From NCBI RefSeq assembly GCF_016462545.1, contig NZ_JAEMTA010000005.1:1-61143 (forward strand): 61,143 bases of DNA. Reading direction: 5' to 3'. Of this stretch, positions 26,555 to 37,569 are shown in pieces (position 1 is the stretch's first letter; every line of letters begins with the position of its first letter). Both the position numbers and the translations under genes were made by a program. Source of the DNA: Mycolicibacterium sp. (lineage in GTDB: Bacteria > Actinomycetota > Actinomycetes > Mycobacteriales > Mycobacteriaceae). The notes under the pieces are model-generated. The model worked only from the letters and a program-made list of their open reading frames with translations. It was not told the origin of the DNA and did not search any database.

Positions 26555-27067
26555 ATGGTGGTTAGCATGCGGACGGAGTGGTCGGAGGTGCTCCTCGACC
26601 TGTTGAACACGACCCCCGTCGTCGACGGCGAGGCCACTGACGTCCTGGCCACCGACGGGTCGGCCCACGCATGGCTGTCCCTGCGCGACGGCGACGACGA
26701 AGATGCCACCGCCGTCCGCCAACTCCGTGACGACCTGCAGAAGGTCGTGCGTGGTCAGCTCCCCGCGGAGGTGCTCAACCGCTATCTCGCGGACGTGCGG
26801 CGGGTACCGAAGCTCCACGGTGACGGGCTGGACTGGGACATCGGGATCTCCGCCGACTGGCGCGCGCGGGTGGTGCTGGCGTGGGGTGAACTGCAGAACG
26901 ATCGCCCGGGGCGGTTACGACCCTGCGCCAACGGCGAGTGTCACCTGTTCCTGATCGACCGCAGCCGCGGCGGCACGGGCCGCTGGTGCTCGATGAGCGG
27001 CTGCGGCAACCGGATGAAGGCGCGGCGTCACTACGGCAAGACGACGGGCCGGGCCGCCGGTCGGTGA
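26555..27067 (+). CDS. CGNR zinc-finger transcriptional regulator
   Basis: A 170-residue protein with an ABATE-like N-terminal domain and a C-terminal CGNR zinc finger (CANGECHLFLIDRS then CSMSGCGNRMKARRHY). It is a second member of the family seen at 4615. An imperfectly preserved dyad, CTAACC at 26536 and GGTTAG at 26560, spans the start region and could be its operator. The start is ambiguous (ATG 26555, GTG 26558, ATG 26567); AAGGG at 26546 favours the first two. Likely controls the divergent hydrolase. Confidence 0.83.
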   Translation: MVVSMRTEWSEVLLDLLNTTPVVDGEATDVLATDGSAHAWLSLRDGDDEDATAVRQLRDDLQKVVRGQLPAEVLNRYLADVRRVPKLHGDGLDWDIGISADWRARVVLAWGELQNDRPGRLRPCANGECHLFLIDRSRGGTGRWCSMSGCGNRMKARRHYGKTTGRAAGR

Positions 27068-27172
27068 GTGTGTGGCGTGTCGTCGAGGCAACCGTGACAT
27101 CCCGACGGAAAGCCGCACGCTCGATGGTTCGCGCCATTACCCGGAGTCGGCCGCACTCGCAGCATCACGACG

Positions 27173-27178
27173 TAACGT
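27173..27178 (+). promoter_or_regulatory. -10 element of nnr, probable leaderless transcript
   Basis: TAACGT (TANNNT) is followed by 7 nt and then GTG 27186. The spacing places the transcription start at the start codon, and no ribosome site is present. Confidence 0.5.
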
Positions 27179-27185
27179 AGGCCGG

Positions 27186-28607
27186 GTGCGGCACTACTAC
27201 ACCGCGGACGTCATCCGCGAAGCGGAAGCGCCGCTACTGGCCAGCCTTCCCGACGGCGTCCTGATGCGCAGGGCCGCTCACGGCCTGGCCGGTGCCATCG
27301 CTCGCGAACTGCACTCCCGCACCGGCGCGATCGCGGGCCGGCACGTCTGCGCGGTGATCGGCTCCGGCGACAACGGCGGGGACGCCCTCTGGGCCGCGAC
27401 CCTGCTCCGCCGCCGCGGCGTAGCGGCGTCGGCGATCGTGCTCAACCCGGACCGGGTACATCGCGTCGCCCTTGCCGCGTTCAAGGAAGCGGGCGGGCGT
27501 CTCGTCCAAAGGATCCCTCCGGCAAGTGATCTGGTCATCGACGGCATCGTCGGCATTTCCGCCAGCGGATCGCTGCGCCCCGATGCCGCCCAGGTGTTCG
27601 CCGACGTCGAGCACGCGGGCATCCCCGTCGTGGCCGTCGACCTACCCAGCGGCATCGACGTGCAGACCGGGGCGGCCGACGGACCCCACGTCCATGCGGC
27701 GCTGACCGTGACGTTTGGCGGGCACAAACCGGTACACGCCCTGGGGGATTGCGGACGCGTCGAACTGATCGACATCGGCCTCGACCTACCCGACTCCGAC
27801 GTGCGTGCACTGGAGAGCGCCGACGTCCTCGAGCGGTGGCCCGTTCCCGGCGCGCGTGACGACAAGTACAGCCAGGGCGTGACGGGCGTGATGGCGGGCT
27901 CGTCCACCTACCCCGGCGCGGCGATCCTCTGCACCGGAGCCGCCGTCGCTGCCACCTCGGGTATGGTGCGATACGCGGGAACGGCTGCCGCCGAGGTGGT
28001 TTCGCACTGGCCCGAGGTCATCGCCACACCGACGGCCAACGCGGCGGGGCGGGTGCAGTCCTGGGTGGTCGGACCGGGGCTGGGCACCGACGAGGCCGGT
28101 GCGGCTGCGCTGTGGTTCGCCCTGGAGACCGACCTGCCCGTCATCGTCGATGCCGATGCGCTGACCATCCTCGCCGCGCACCCCGGCATCCTCGAAGGGC
28201 GCACGGCCCCGACCGTGCTCACGCCCCACGCGGGCGAGTTCGCCCGGCTGGCCGGCCACCCGCCGGGTGACGATCGGGTGGGCGCGACCCGGCGCCTGGC
28301 CGACGCGTTCGGTGCCACCGTCCTGCTCAAGGGGAACGTCACCGTCGTCGCAGAACCCGGCGGGTCCGTCTACCTGAACCGGGCAGGCCAATCATGGGCG
28401 GCCACTGCGGGTTCCGGTGACGTGCTGTCCGGCGTGATCGGCGCACTCCTCGCCGCGGGCCTGCCGCCCGGTGAGGCCGCGGCGATGGCGGCCTACGTCC
28501 ACGCCCAGGCCGCGGCGCTGTCGGCCGCCGCTCCGGGGCCCGCACCCGCACCCACGTCGGCGTCCGGAATTCTCGCCCACATCCGTTCGTCGATCGCCAA
28601 TCTCTAG
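27186..28607 (+). CDS. nnr: Bifunctional NAD(P)HX epimerase / ADP-dependent dehydratase
   Basis: Repairs damaged hydrated NAD(P)H. 473 residues, equal to the recalled length of Rv3433c. The N-terminal NnrE (YjeF_N) domain has VIGSGDNGGDALWAA and VAVDLPSGIDVQTG. The C-terminal NnrD (YjeF_C) kinase-like domain has VLTPHAGEFARL, LLKGNVTVV and the catalytic ATAGSGDVLSGVIGALLA. The start GTG 27186 is chosen because homology begins at RHYYTADVIREAE and a -10 element lies 7 nt upstream; a longer upstream frame is not supported. Confidence 0.95.
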   Translation: MRHYYTADVIREAEAPLLASLPDGVLMRRAAHGLAGAIARELHSRTGAIAGRHVCAVIGSGDNGGDALWAATLLRRRGVAASAIVLNPDRVHRVALAAFKEAGGRLVQRIPPASDLVIDGIVGISASGSLRPDAAQVFADVEHAGIPVVAVDLPSGIDVQTGAADGPHVHAALTVTFGGHKPVHALGDCGRVELIDIGLDLPDSDVRALESADVLERWPVPGARDDKYSQGVTGVMAGSSTYPGAAILCTGAAVAATSGMVRYAGTAAAEVVSHWPEVIATPTANAAGRVQSWVVGPGLGTDEAGAAALWFALETDLPVIVDADALTILAAHPGILEGRTAPTVLTPHAGEFARLAGHPPGDDRVGATRRLADAFGATVLLKGNVTVVAEPGGSVYLNRAGQSWAATAGSGDVLSGVIGALLAAGLPPGEAAAMAAYVHAQAAALSAAAPGPAPAPTSASGILAHIRSSIANL

Positions 28608-28619
28608 AAGGGACACCAG

Positions 28620-30014
28620 ATGTCATCCAGGCACTCTCCGTCAGCATCGATCGCCCCGGCCTACACCGGCAGGCTCTCCACCGCGCCGGTGCCGACGCTG
28701 CGGATGCCGGACGAGTCGATGGAGCCGCAGGCCGCCTACCGCTTCATCCACGACGAGCTCATGCTCGACGGCAGCTCGCGGCTGAATCTCGCGACCTTCG
28801 TCACCACGTGGATGGACCCCGAGGCCGAGAAGCTGATGGCCGAGACCTTCGACAAGAACATGATCGACAAGGACGAATATCCTGCGACCGCTGCGATCGA
28901 GCAGCGCTGCGTGTGCATGGTGGCCGACCTCTTCCACGCCGAGAACCTGCGCGACGACGATCCGGCCAGCGCGATCGGCACGTCCACCGTCGGGTCCAGC
29001 GAAGCGGTGATGCTGGCCGGGTTGGCGATGAGCTGGCGGTGGCGCGCCAAGGTCGACCCCGAGAACAAAGGGGGCTGGCGCTCTCGCAGGCCGAAACTCG
29101 TCATGGGGTCCAACGTCCAGGTGGTCTGGGAGAAGTTCTGCCGGTACTTCGACGTCGAGCCCGTTTACCTCCCCATGGAGGAGGGCCGCTACGTCATCAC
29201 CCCCGAGCAGGTGCTCGCGGCGGTCGACGAGGACACCATCGGGGTGGTCGCCATCCTCGGCACCACGTACACCGGCGAGCTGGAACCGATCGCCGAGATC
29301 TGCGCGGCCCTGGACAAGTTGGCCGCCGACGGCGGGGTCGACGTTCCGGTGCACGTCGACGCGGCCAGCGGTGGCTTCGTCGTCCCGTTCCTTCATCCCG
29401 ACGTGGAGTGGGACTTCCGTCTGCCGCGGGTGGTGTCGATCAACGTCAGTGGCCACAAGTACGGGCTGACGTACCCCGGCATCGGATTCGTGGTTTGGCG
29501 CAGCGCCGAATACCTGCCGGACGAGCTGGTGTTCCGGGTCAACTACCTCGGCGGTGACATGCCGACGTTCACACTGAACTTCTCCAAGGGCGGCAATCAG
29601 GTCGTCGGGCAGTACTACAACTTCCTGCGGCTCGGGCGAGCCGGGTACGGGCAGGTCATGTCGTGCCTGTCGACCACGGCGCGCTGGCTCGGCGACCAAC
29701 TCCGCGACAGCGAGCACTTCGAACTGGTCTCCGACGGGTCGGCGATCCCGGTGGTCGCCTTCCGGCTGAAGGGCAAGCGCGGGTACACCGAGTTCGACGT
29801 CTCGCATGCGCTGCGCGCGTACGGCTGGCAGGTGCCCGCGTACACCATGCCCGACGACGCGACGGACGTGACGGTGCTGCGCGTGGTGGTTCGCGAGGGG
29901 TTCTCCACCGATCTGGCCCGGGCGCTGAAGGACGACACCCTGACGGTGCTCAAGAGCCTCGACGAGCTCCAGCCGAATGGCCACTTCGATACGGTTCAAC
30001 CCTTCGCGCACTGA
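28620..30014 (+). CDS. gadB: Glutamate decarboxylase
   Basis: PLP-dependent group II decarboxylase converting glutamate to GABA. 464 residues, normal length. The PLP-binding Lys280 is in [15 protein letters not shown], preceded by the cofactor-binding [13 protein letters not shown]. Residues [19 protein letters not shown] are the standard N-terminal signature. ATG 28620 follows AGAAGGG. It is 12 bp after nnr and probably co-transcribed, as in M. tuberculosis (Rv3433c-Rv3432c). No antiporter gene for GABA export is adjacent. Confidence 0.96.
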   Translation: MSSRHSPSASIAPAYTGRLSTAPVPTLRMPDESMEPQAAYRFIHDELMLDGSSRLNLATFVTTWMDPEAEKLMAETFDKNMIDKDEYPATAAIEQRCVCMVADLFHAENLRDDDPASAIGTSTVGSSEAVMLAGLAMSWRWRAKVDPENKGGWRSRRPKLVMGSNVQVVWEKFCRYFDVEPVYLPMEEGRYVITPEQVLAAVDEDTIGVVAILGTTYTGELEPIAEICAALDKLAADGGVDVPVHVDAASGGFVVPFLHPDVEWDFRLPRVVSINVSGHKYGLTYPGIGFVVWRSAEYLPDELVFRVNYLGGDMPTFTLNFSKGGNQVVGQYYNFLRLGRAGYGQVMSCLSTTARWLGDQLRDSEHFELVSDGSAIPVVAFRLKGKRGYTEFDVSHALRAYGWQVPAYTMPDDATDVTVLRVVVREGFSTDLARALKDDTLTVLKSLDELQPNGHFDTVQPFAH

Positions 30015-30070
30015 GCGAGCGTCAGCCTCTGAGGGAGCCCCGAGGCGGGTTCTGGGACAATCGAGGTGAC

Positions 30071-31240
30071 ATGACCGTGCACCCGACCCCGATGTCGACC
30101 TCGACCGCCGCCGCGAAGGCCGTGGTGGACCTCGGCGCGATCGCGCACAACATCCGGCTGCTCAAGGAGCGTGCGGGATCCGCCGAGGTCATGGCCGTCG
30201 TCAAGGCCGATGGGTACGGCCACGGGGCCGCCCAGGTCGGCCGGACCGCGCTCGCCGCAGGCGCCGCCGAGCTGGGCGTCGCGACCCTCGAGGAGGCGCT
30301 GGCCGTACGCCGCGACGGCGTCACCGCGCCGCTGCTGTGCTGGCTGCACCCGCCGGGCACCGACTTCGCGCCCGCCCTGGCCGCCGACGTCCAACTCGGC
30401 GTCTCCTCGGTGCGTCAGCTGGGCGAGGTGGTCGACGCCGTGCACCGCACCGGGACGACGGCGGTCGTCACGGTCAAGGTCGACACCGGGCTGAACCGCA
30501 ACGGGGTTGGTCCCGCCGAGTTCCCGGACCTCCTGGACTCACTGCGCCGCGCGGTAGCCGACGACGCGGTCAGGGTACGCGGCATCATGTCGCACCTCGC
30601 GTGCGGGGATGACCCGACCAGTGTGGTCAACGATCAACAGGCGCAACGGTTCTCGGCGATGCGCTCGCAGGCTCGCGACGCGGGCGTCGAATTCGAGGTA
30701 GCGCACCTGTGCAACTCGCCCGCGGCGATGACGCGGCCGGACCTGGCCTTCGACATGGTGCGGCCCGGCATCGCGGTCTATGGGCAGACGCCGATTCCCG
30801 CCAAGGGCGACATGGGGTTACGGCCCGCGATGACGCTGACGTGTCCCGTCGCGCTGGTTCGCTCGCTCACGGCAGGCGACGGGGTCTCCTACGGGCACAC
30901 GTGGGTCGCCGAGTCCGACACCACCGTCGCGCTCATCCCCATCGGATACGCCGACGGCGTCTTCCGCGGTCTCAGCGGTCGCATCGACGTCTCGATCAAC
31001 GGACGGCGCCGACCGAACGTGGGTCGCATCTGCATGGATCAGTTCGTGGTGGACCTGGGTCCCGGCCCGGTCGACGTCAGCGAGGGTGACGAGGCGATCC
31101 TCTTCGGTCCCGGTGACGGAGGCGAACTCACCGCGCTGGATTGGGCGGAGCTACTCGGCACCATCAATTACGAGGTCGTCACCAGCCCGCGCGGCCGAGT
31201 GTCCCGCGTGTACGTCGACCCGACGGACGGAACACGTTGA
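30071..31240 (+). CDS. alr: Alanine racemase
   Basis: PLP enzyme making D-alanine for peptidoglycan; target of D-cycloserine. 389 residues. The PLP Lys45 is in [12 protein letters not shown], and the second catalytic base Tyr274 is in [13 protein letters not shown] 30071 has GAGGTGAC directly upstream. It overlaps the next gene by 1 bp (TGATG) and heads a coupled run of alr, an alpha/beta hydrolase, tsaE, tsaB, rimI and tsaD. Confidence 0.96.
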   Translation: MTVHPTPMSTSTAAAKAVVDLGAIAHNIRLLKERAGSAEVMAVVKADGYGHGAAQVGRTALAAGAAELGVATLEEALAVRRDGVTAPLLCWLHPPGTDFAPALAADVQLGVSSVRQLGEVVDAVHRTGTTAVVTVKVDTGLNRNGVGPAEFPDLLDSLRRAVADDAVRVRGIMSHLACGDDPTSVVNDQQAQRFSAMRSQARDAGVEFEVAHLCNSPAAMTRPDLAFDMVRPGIAVYGQTPIPAKGDMGLRPAMTLTCPVALVRSLTAGDGVSYGHTWVAESDTTVALIPIGYADGVFRGLSGRIDVSINGRRRPNVGRICMDQFVVDLGPGPVDVSEGDEAILFGPGDGGELTALDWAELLGTINYEVVTSPRGRVSRVYVDPTDGTR

Positions 31241-32358
31241 TGGATTCCGAGAGAGACGCCGCGCGGCGGCGTAGGCGCGCGGGGCGTTGGTTGGCCGGCG
31301 CCGCAGGGCTTTCCGCGGTCGGTGGGCTTGCGGGAACGACGGTGGTGCGCTCGCTGACTCGCCGTGTCACCGATGACGACCCCCACCGCGACGAGGACTT
31401 CGAACTCCTCGACGCCGACCGCGGTTGCGTCGTGACGACCACCGATGGGGTTCCGCTTGCCGTCCGGGAGGTGGGCCCGGTCGACGCACCCCTGACGGTG
31501 GTCTTCGCACACGGATTCTGTCTACGCATGGGCGCCTTCTACTTTCAGCGCGCGAGGTTGACCGAGCAGTGGGGATCACAGGTCCGGATGGTCTTCTACG
31601 ACCAACGCGGGCACGGCCAGTCCGGTGATGCGCCGCCAGAATCCTTCACCGTTCCCCAGTTGGGTCTAGACCTCGAGGCGGTCCTGGCGGTGATGGCACC
31701 GCGTGGGCCGGTGGTGCTCGTCGGGCACTCGATGGGCGGCATGACCGTGCTGGCCCACGCCCGCCAGTTCCCGCAGCGGTATCCCACCCGTGTCGTCGGG
31801 GTCGCGCTGATCTCCTCTGCGGCCGAGGGGGTTTCGCGATCACCGTTGGGAGAAGTGCTGAAGAACCCGGTGCTGGAGGCGGCTCGCTTCGCGGTGCGGT
31901 ATGCGCCGAAGACGGTCCACCGCACCCGCGGTGCCGCCAGTTCGGTGATCGGACCGGTGCTGCGGGCGGCGTCCTACGGGGATGAGAAGGTCAGCCGAAG
32001 CGTCGTGGCGTTCTCCGAGAAGATGATGCATGACACGCCGATCGCCACCCTGGTCGGCTTTCTGCACGCACTGGAGGTGCATGACGAGACGGCGGGCCTG
32101 GCCACGTTGGCGAAGGTGCCCACCCTGATCGTCTGTGGCGACCACGACCTGCTGACCCCCAAGGAGTATTCCGAGGCGATGGCGGCCGAGCTGCCGAAGT
32201 CCGAGCTCGTCATCGTCGGCGGCGCAGGACATCTCGTGCAGTTGGAGCAGCCGGAGATCGTCGACGACGCACTGGTGCGACTCGTCGAGCGGGCGACGCC
32301 CTCCAAGCTCGTCGCGATCACCCGCCGCCTTCGCGAACGGGCGCGCAACCATGGCTGA
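31240..32358 (+). CDS. Alpha/beta hydrolase, probably membrane anchored
   Basis: A 372-residue serine hydrolase. An Arg-rich N-terminus followed by a hydrophobic segment (about residues 17-37) looks like a signal anchor. The fold shows the oxyanion motif FAHGFCLRMG, nucleophile elbow GHSMGG, acid in CGDHDLLTP and His in GGAGHLVQLEQP. It lies between alr and tsaE, overlapping the first by 1 bp and the second by 8 bp, the same neighbourhood as in other mycobacteria. Substrate unknown. Confidence 0.85.
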   Translation: MDSERDAARRRRRAGRWLAGAAGLSAVGGLAGTTVVRSLTRRVTDDDPHRDEDFELLDADRGCVVTTTDGVPLAVREVGPVDAPLTVVFAHGFCLRMGAFYFQRARLTEQWGSQVRMVFYDQRGHGQSGDAPPESFTVPQLGLDLEAVLAVMAPRGPVVLVGHSMGGMTVLAHARQFPQRYPTRVVGVALISSAAEGVSRSPLGEVLKNPVLEAARFAVRYAPKTVHRTRGAASSVIGPVLRAASYGDEKVSRSVVAFSEKMMHDTPIATLVGFLHALEVHDETAGLATLAKVPTLIVCGDHDLLTPKEYSEAMAAELPKSELVIVGGAGHLVQLEQPEIVDDALVRLVERATPSKLVAITRRLRERARNHG

Positions 32359-32845
32359 CGTGCTCGAGGGAACGGCCGAACTGTCGACCGCCGACGATAC
32401 CCTCGCGTTCGGCTCCCGGCTGGCGGCCGATCTCCGGGCTGGCGACGTCGTCGTGCTGTCGGGGCCGCTCGGTGCGGGAAAGACGGTGTTGGCCAAGGGT
32501 ATCGCGAAGGCGATGAACGTCTCGGGCGCTGTCACCTCACCGACGTTCGTGTTGGCCCGCGTGCACCCCGCGCTGACGCAGGGCGCTCCCGCCATGGTGC
32601 ACGTCGACGTCTACCGACTGCTCGACCACGGGGGCGCGGATCTGCTCGCCGAACTCGACTCCCTCGACCTGGACACCGACCTCGACGATGCGGTGGTCGT
32701 CGTCGAATGGGGCGAAGGTCTCGCCGAAAGGCTGTCCGATCGCCATCTCGACATCAGGCTGGAGCGTGGCGGCGACACCGACGTCCGGGTGGCGACCTGG
32801 CGATGGCATCTACCGAGCGAGTCGCGCGACGGAGCGGACCGATGA
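32351..32845 (+). CDS. tsaE: tRNA t6A synthesis ATPase TsaE
   Basis: P-loop ATPase that works with TsaB and TsaD in threonylcarbamoyl-adenosine formation at tRNA position 37. 164 residues. Walker A GPLGAGKT at 38-45, then the family motifs VTSPTFVLARVH, HVDVYRL and VVVEWGEGL. It overlaps the upstream hydrolase by 8 bp and tsaB by 4 bp. Confidence 0.95.
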   Translation: MADVLEGTAELSTADDTLAFGSRLAADLRAGDVVVLSGPLGAGKTVLAKGIAKAMNVSGAVTSPTFVLARVHPALTQGAPAMVHVDVYRLLDHGGADLLAELDSLDLDTDLDDAVVVVEWGEGLAERLSDRHLDIRLERGGDTDVRVATWRWHLPSESRDGADR

Positions 32846-33471
32846 CCATCGTGCTGGCCATCGACACCGCTACTCCCGCCGTCACCGCGGGGGTGGTCCG
32901 CCGCGGACCGGATGGAATCGACGTCCTCGGCGAACGGGTGACCGTCGACCCCCGTGCCCACGCCGAGCAGCTCACGCCAAACGTGTTGGGCGCCTTGGCC
33001 GACGCCAACCTCGGCATGGCCGATCTCGATGCCGTGGTCGTCGGGTGCGGTCCCGGTCCATTCACTGGTCTGCGGGTCGGCATGGCGACCGCTGCCGCCT
33101 ACGGCCACGCCCTCGGCATCCCGGTCTTCGGGGTGTGCAGTCTGGACGCGATCGGAACCGACACCTCCGGGGACGTCCTGGTGGTCACCGACGCCCGCCG
33201 CCGCGAGGTGTACTGGGCGCGCTATCGCGACGGCATCCGTGTCGATGGGCCTGCCGTGAACGCCCCTGCCGACGTACCCGCGGACGCGTCGGCGGTCGCC
33301 GGCTCACTCGAGCACGCCACGCTCTTCGACCTGCCGCGACTGGCGCCCGTCCAACCCACCGCCGCCGGACTGGTCCGCGTCGTCGACTGGTCGCTACCCG
33401 AGCCGGAACCGTTGGTGCCGCTGTATCTTCGGCGTCCCGATGCCAAGCCGCAGAGCCCGGTGCGACCATGA
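32842..33471 (+). CDS. tsaB: tRNA t6A synthesis protein TsaB
   Basis: ASKHA-fold partner and dimerisation platform of TsaD. 209 residues. Motifs: VLAIDTATPAVTAGV, GCGPGPFTGLRVGMATA and the short C-terminal half typical of TsaB. The start ATG 32842 overlaps the tsaE stop (ATGA), and its stop overlaps rimI in the same way. Confidence 0.95.
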   Translation: MTIVLAIDTATPAVTAGVVRRGPDGIDVLGERVTVDPRAHAEQLTPNVLGALADANLGMADLDAVVVGCGPGPFTGLRVGMATAAAYGHALGIPVFGVCSLDAIGTDTSGDVLVVTDARRREVYWARYRDGIRVDGPAVNAPADVPADASAVAGSLEHATLFDLPRLAPVQPTAAGLVRVVDWSLPEPEPLVPLYLRRPDAKPQSPVRP

Positions 33472-33932
33472 CCGTCGAATACGGACCGCTCGCCGTCGGT
33501 GACGCCGATCGCTGCGGCGAACTGGAGAACGAGCTGTTCCCCGGGGACGATCCGTGGCCCGCGGCGGCCTTCATCCGCGAGCTGGAGTCGGCGCACAACC
33601 ACTACGTCGCGGCTCGTCTCGACGGTGAACTCGTCGGCTACGCGGGCGTCAGTCGACTGGGCCGAAAGCCGCCCTACGAGTTCGAGGTCCACACGATCGG
33701 GGTCGACGAACGCTTCCAGGGCCAGGGCATCGGACGCGGGCTGCTGGACCGCCTGCTCGACATCGCCGATGGGGGAACCGTGTTCCTGGAGGTGCGTACC
33801 GACAACGCGGCGGCGATCGGTTTGTACGAGAGCGCGGGCTTCACCGTGATGGGGACGCGCAAGCGGTACTACCGGGTCAGTGGCGCCGACGCCTACACGA
33901 TGCGGCGACCGGCGAAGGATGGGGAGCGATGA
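33468..33932 (+). CDS. rimI: Ribosomal-protein-alanine N-acetyltransferase RimI
   Basis: GNAT-fold N-acetyltransferase, 154 residues. The acetyl-CoA loop is [15 protein letters not shown], followed by [30 protein letters not shown]. Named for S18 acetylation in E. coli; the mycobacterial enzyme may have wider N-terminal targets. Start ATG 33468 overlaps tsaB by 4 bp, and the gene overlaps tsaD by 4 bp. Confidence 0.94.
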   Translation: MTVEYGPLAVGDADRCGELENELFPGDDPWPAAAFIRELESAHNHYVAARLDGELVGYAGVSRLGRKPPYEFEVHTIGVDERFQGQGIGRGLLDRLLDIADGGTVFLEVRTDNAAAIGLYESAGFTVMGTRKRYYRVSGADAYTMRRPAKDGER

Positions 33933-34951
33933 TCGTCCTGGCCATCGAGAGTTCCTGTGACGAAACGGGAGTCGGCATCTGCCGGCTCGACGACGACGGC
34001 ACCGTGACGCTGCTGGCGGACGAGGTGGCCTCCAGTGTCGACGAGCACGCCCGGTTCGGCGGCGTGGTGCCCGAGATCGCGTCGCGCGCGCACCTGGAGG
34101 CTCTGGGGCCCACCATGCGCCGGGCGCTTGCGGCCGCGGGCGTCGACAAGCCCGACGTCGTAGCAGCCACCATCGGGCCGGGACTCGCGGGCGCCTTGTT
34201 GGTGGGAGTCGCCGCCGCCAAGGCGTATTCGGCCGCCTGGGGGGTGCCGTTCTACGCGGTCAACCATCTCGGCGGCCATCTCGCGGCCGACGTACTCGAC
34301 CACGGCCCACTGCCCGAGAGCATCGGGCTGCTGGTGTCGGGCGGGCACACCAACCTGCTGCACGTGCGGTCGCTGGGCGAGCCCATCGAAGAGCTCGGCA
34401 GCACCGTCGACGACGCGGCCGGCGAGGCGTACGACAAGATCGCCAGGCTGCTCGGCCTCGGCTATCCGGGTGGCCGCGTGCTCGACGACTTGGCCCGCAC
34501 CGGCGACCGCGACGCGATCGCGTTCCCGCGAGGGATGACCGGCCCTCGCGATGCGCCCTACGCCTTCAGCTTCTCGGGCCTGAAGACGGCGGTCGCCAGG
34601 TACGTCGAGTCTCACCCGGATGCCAGAACCGCGGACGTCGCGGCGGGCTTTCAGGAAGCGGTCGCCGACGTGCTCACCATGAAGGCGCTGCGCGCCGCGG
34701 ACGCCCTCGGCGTCAGGACTCTGCTGATCGCAGGCGGCGTTGCGGCCAACTCCCGATTGCGGGAGCTCGCCGAAGAGCGCTGCGCGGCTGCCGGGGTGAC
34801 GCTGCGGGTGCCGAGGCCGCGGCTCTGCACGGACAATGGCGCCATGATCGCGTCGTTTGCCGCGCACCTGATCGCGGCGGGCGCGCCGCCGTCGCCGTTG
34901 GCGGTGGCGACCGACCCTGGCTTGCCGGTGGTGCGGGGGCAGGTCGCGTGA
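33929..34951 (+). CDS. tsaD: tRNA N6-adenosine threonylcarbamoyltransferase TsaD
   Basis: Catalytic subunit of t6A37 formation (formerly gcp). 340 residues. Contains [15 protein letters not shown], the metal-binding [30 protein letters not shown] and the CTDNGAMIA motif. Start ATG 33929 overlaps rimI by 4 bp. It ends the cluster; groES follows after 228 bp. Confidence 0.97.
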   Translation: MIVLAIESSCDETGVGICRLDDDGTVTLLADEVASSVDEHARFGGVVPEIASRAHLEALGPTMRRALAAAGVDKPDVVAATIGPGLAGALLVGVAAAKAYSAAWGVPFYAVNHLGGHLAADVLDHGPLPESIGLLVSGGHTNLLHVRSLGEPIEELGSTVDDAAGEAYDKIARLLGLGYPGGRVLDDLARTGDRDAIAFPRGMTGPRDAPYAFSFSGLKTAVARYVESHPDARTADVAAGFQEAVADVLTMKALRAADALGVRTLLIAGGVAANSRLRELAEERCAAAGVTLRVPRPRLCTDNGAMIASFAAHLIAAGAPPSPLAVATDPGLPVVRGQVA

Positions 34952-35006
34952 AGCCACCTACTCCCTGAGGCTCGAACCCGATCGATTCGACGCCACCCTT
35001 GAGGAA

Positions 35007-35033
35007 CTAGCACTCGCGTGTATAGAGTGCTAA
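35007..35033. promoter_or_regulatory. CIRCE element controlling groES-groEL1
   Basis: CTAGCACTC, 9-bp spacer, GAGTGCTAA: 17 of 18 arm positions agree with the CIRCE consensus bound by HrcA. It lies 146 bp upstream of the groES start, in a 228-bp gap after tsaD. TATAGA within the spacer (35021-35026) could be part of the promoter, so HrcA would block transcription initiation. HrcA itself is not in the window. Confidence 0.93.
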
Positions 35034-35179
35034 ATGGCAGGCGGCCACACCCCGCTCCGGCTCCCGCGACGACGGCACGAGGTCACGGACGCTTGCCGAA
35101 CATCTGGTCAATGCTAGTAAACCGTGAGGGTCCGGGATTCATCTCGGATCGCACCCCAACAAATGTGGAGGGCTCCATC

Positions 35180-35482
35180 GTGGCGAGCGTGAACATCAAG
35201 CCACTCGAGGACAAGATCCTCGTTCAGGCCAATGAGGCCGAGACTACGACCGCTTCCGGTCTGGTCATTCCCGACACCGCCAAGGAGAAGCCGCAGGAAG
35301 GCACCGTCGTCGCAGTTGGCCCCGGCCGCTGGGACGAGGATGGCGAAAAGCGCATCCCCCTGGACGTCGCCGAGGGCGACACCGTCATCTACAGCAAGTA
35401 CGGCGGCACCGAGATCAAGTACAACAACGAGGAGTACCTGATCCTGTCCGCACGTGACGTGCTGGCAGTCGTCTCCAAGTAA
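35180..35482 (+). CDS. groES: Co-chaperonin GroES
   Basis: Heptameric lid of the GroEL chaperonin, 100 residues. The sequence ([19 protein letters not shown] and [16 protein letters not shown]) is nearly identical to recalled mycobacterial Cpn10. The start is GTG 35180 with GGAGGG at 35167-35172; the longer upstream frame covers the CIRCE leader and is not coding. Confidence 0.98.
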   Translation: MASVNIKPLEDKILVQANEAETTTASGLVIPDTAKEKPQEGTVVAVGPGRWDEDGEKRIPLDVAEGDTVIYSKYGGTEIKYNNEEYLILSARDVLAVVSK

Positions 35483-35494
35483 GCATCGCCCATT

Positions 35495-35537
35495 CCGCCC
35501 CGGAGGTCCCCGTCAACGCGGGTGATGTCCGGGGCGG
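35495..35537 (+). other. Stem-loop in the groES-groEL1 intergenic spacer
   Basis: A perfect 10-bp stem (35495-35504 with 35528-35537) encloses GC-rich inner pairing. No U tract follows. It lies 12 bp after groES and 40 bp before groEL1. It may be an attenuator or an mRNA processing/stabilising element. Confidence 0.55.
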
Positions 35538-35562
35538 CATGCGTTGTGTCTCATTCACGTAG

Positions 35563-37203
<1,641 letters not shown>

Positions 37204-37218
37204 GTAGTTCGCACGACG

Positions 37219-37254
37219 AAACACCCCCGGCCACTCGTGGCCGGGGGTGTTTTG
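37219..37254 (+). terminator. Strong intrinsic terminator after groEL1
   Basis: A perfect 14-bp stem (37219-37232 with 37239-37252), very GC-rich at its centre, with a 6-nt loop and TTTT at the base. It is a textbook rho-independent terminator and one of two in the window with a U-rich end. It probably works in both directions, as the next gene is convergent. Confidence 0.92.
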
Positions 37255-37272
37255 CGCGCTGGGTACTTCTGA

Positions 37273-37446
37273 TCAGAACGGGCGGTCCACGAAGCCGTTG
37301 CTGGTGTTGGCGTCATCATGGTTGTCGACGCTGTAGTGGGGCAGGGCGGGGACGGTGTCGATACCGGCCTGCGCCGGTGCCGCGAGGCCGAGGACCGCTG
37401 CGGTCAACCCACTGGCGAGCAGGGTGGCGATTCCGAACTTCTTCAT
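37273..37446 (-). CDS. Small secreted protein with signal peptide
   Basis: A 57-residue precursor. MKKFGIATLLASG opens a clear signal peptide that ends in APAQA at about residue 27, leaving a mature peptide of about 30 residues with charged and aromatic residues (HYSVDNHDDANTSNG). GAAGAAG lies 9 nt before ATG 37446; ATG 37455 is an alternative. It has no cysteines. Similar tiny exported proteins are common in mycobacteria and are usually unnamed. Confidence 0.65.
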   Translation of the reverse strand: MKKFGIATLLASGLTAAVLGLAAPAQAGIDTVPALPHYSVDNHDDANTSNGFVDRPF

Positions 37447-37569
37447 GTCGATCATCTTCTTCTGTCATCGTTCGCCGGTTTACTCTTCGAAGCCGGCACG
37501 CCAGTTGAAACACGATGTGCGGGAGACTAATTCCGCTGGCAGCAAATGCTCGACGAATGGCAGTTTCGC

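Noticed and set aside
35018..35179. Upstream extension of groES
   Set aside because: It overlaps the CIRCE element and leader; GTG 35180 has a strong ribosome site and gives the standard 100-residue GroES.
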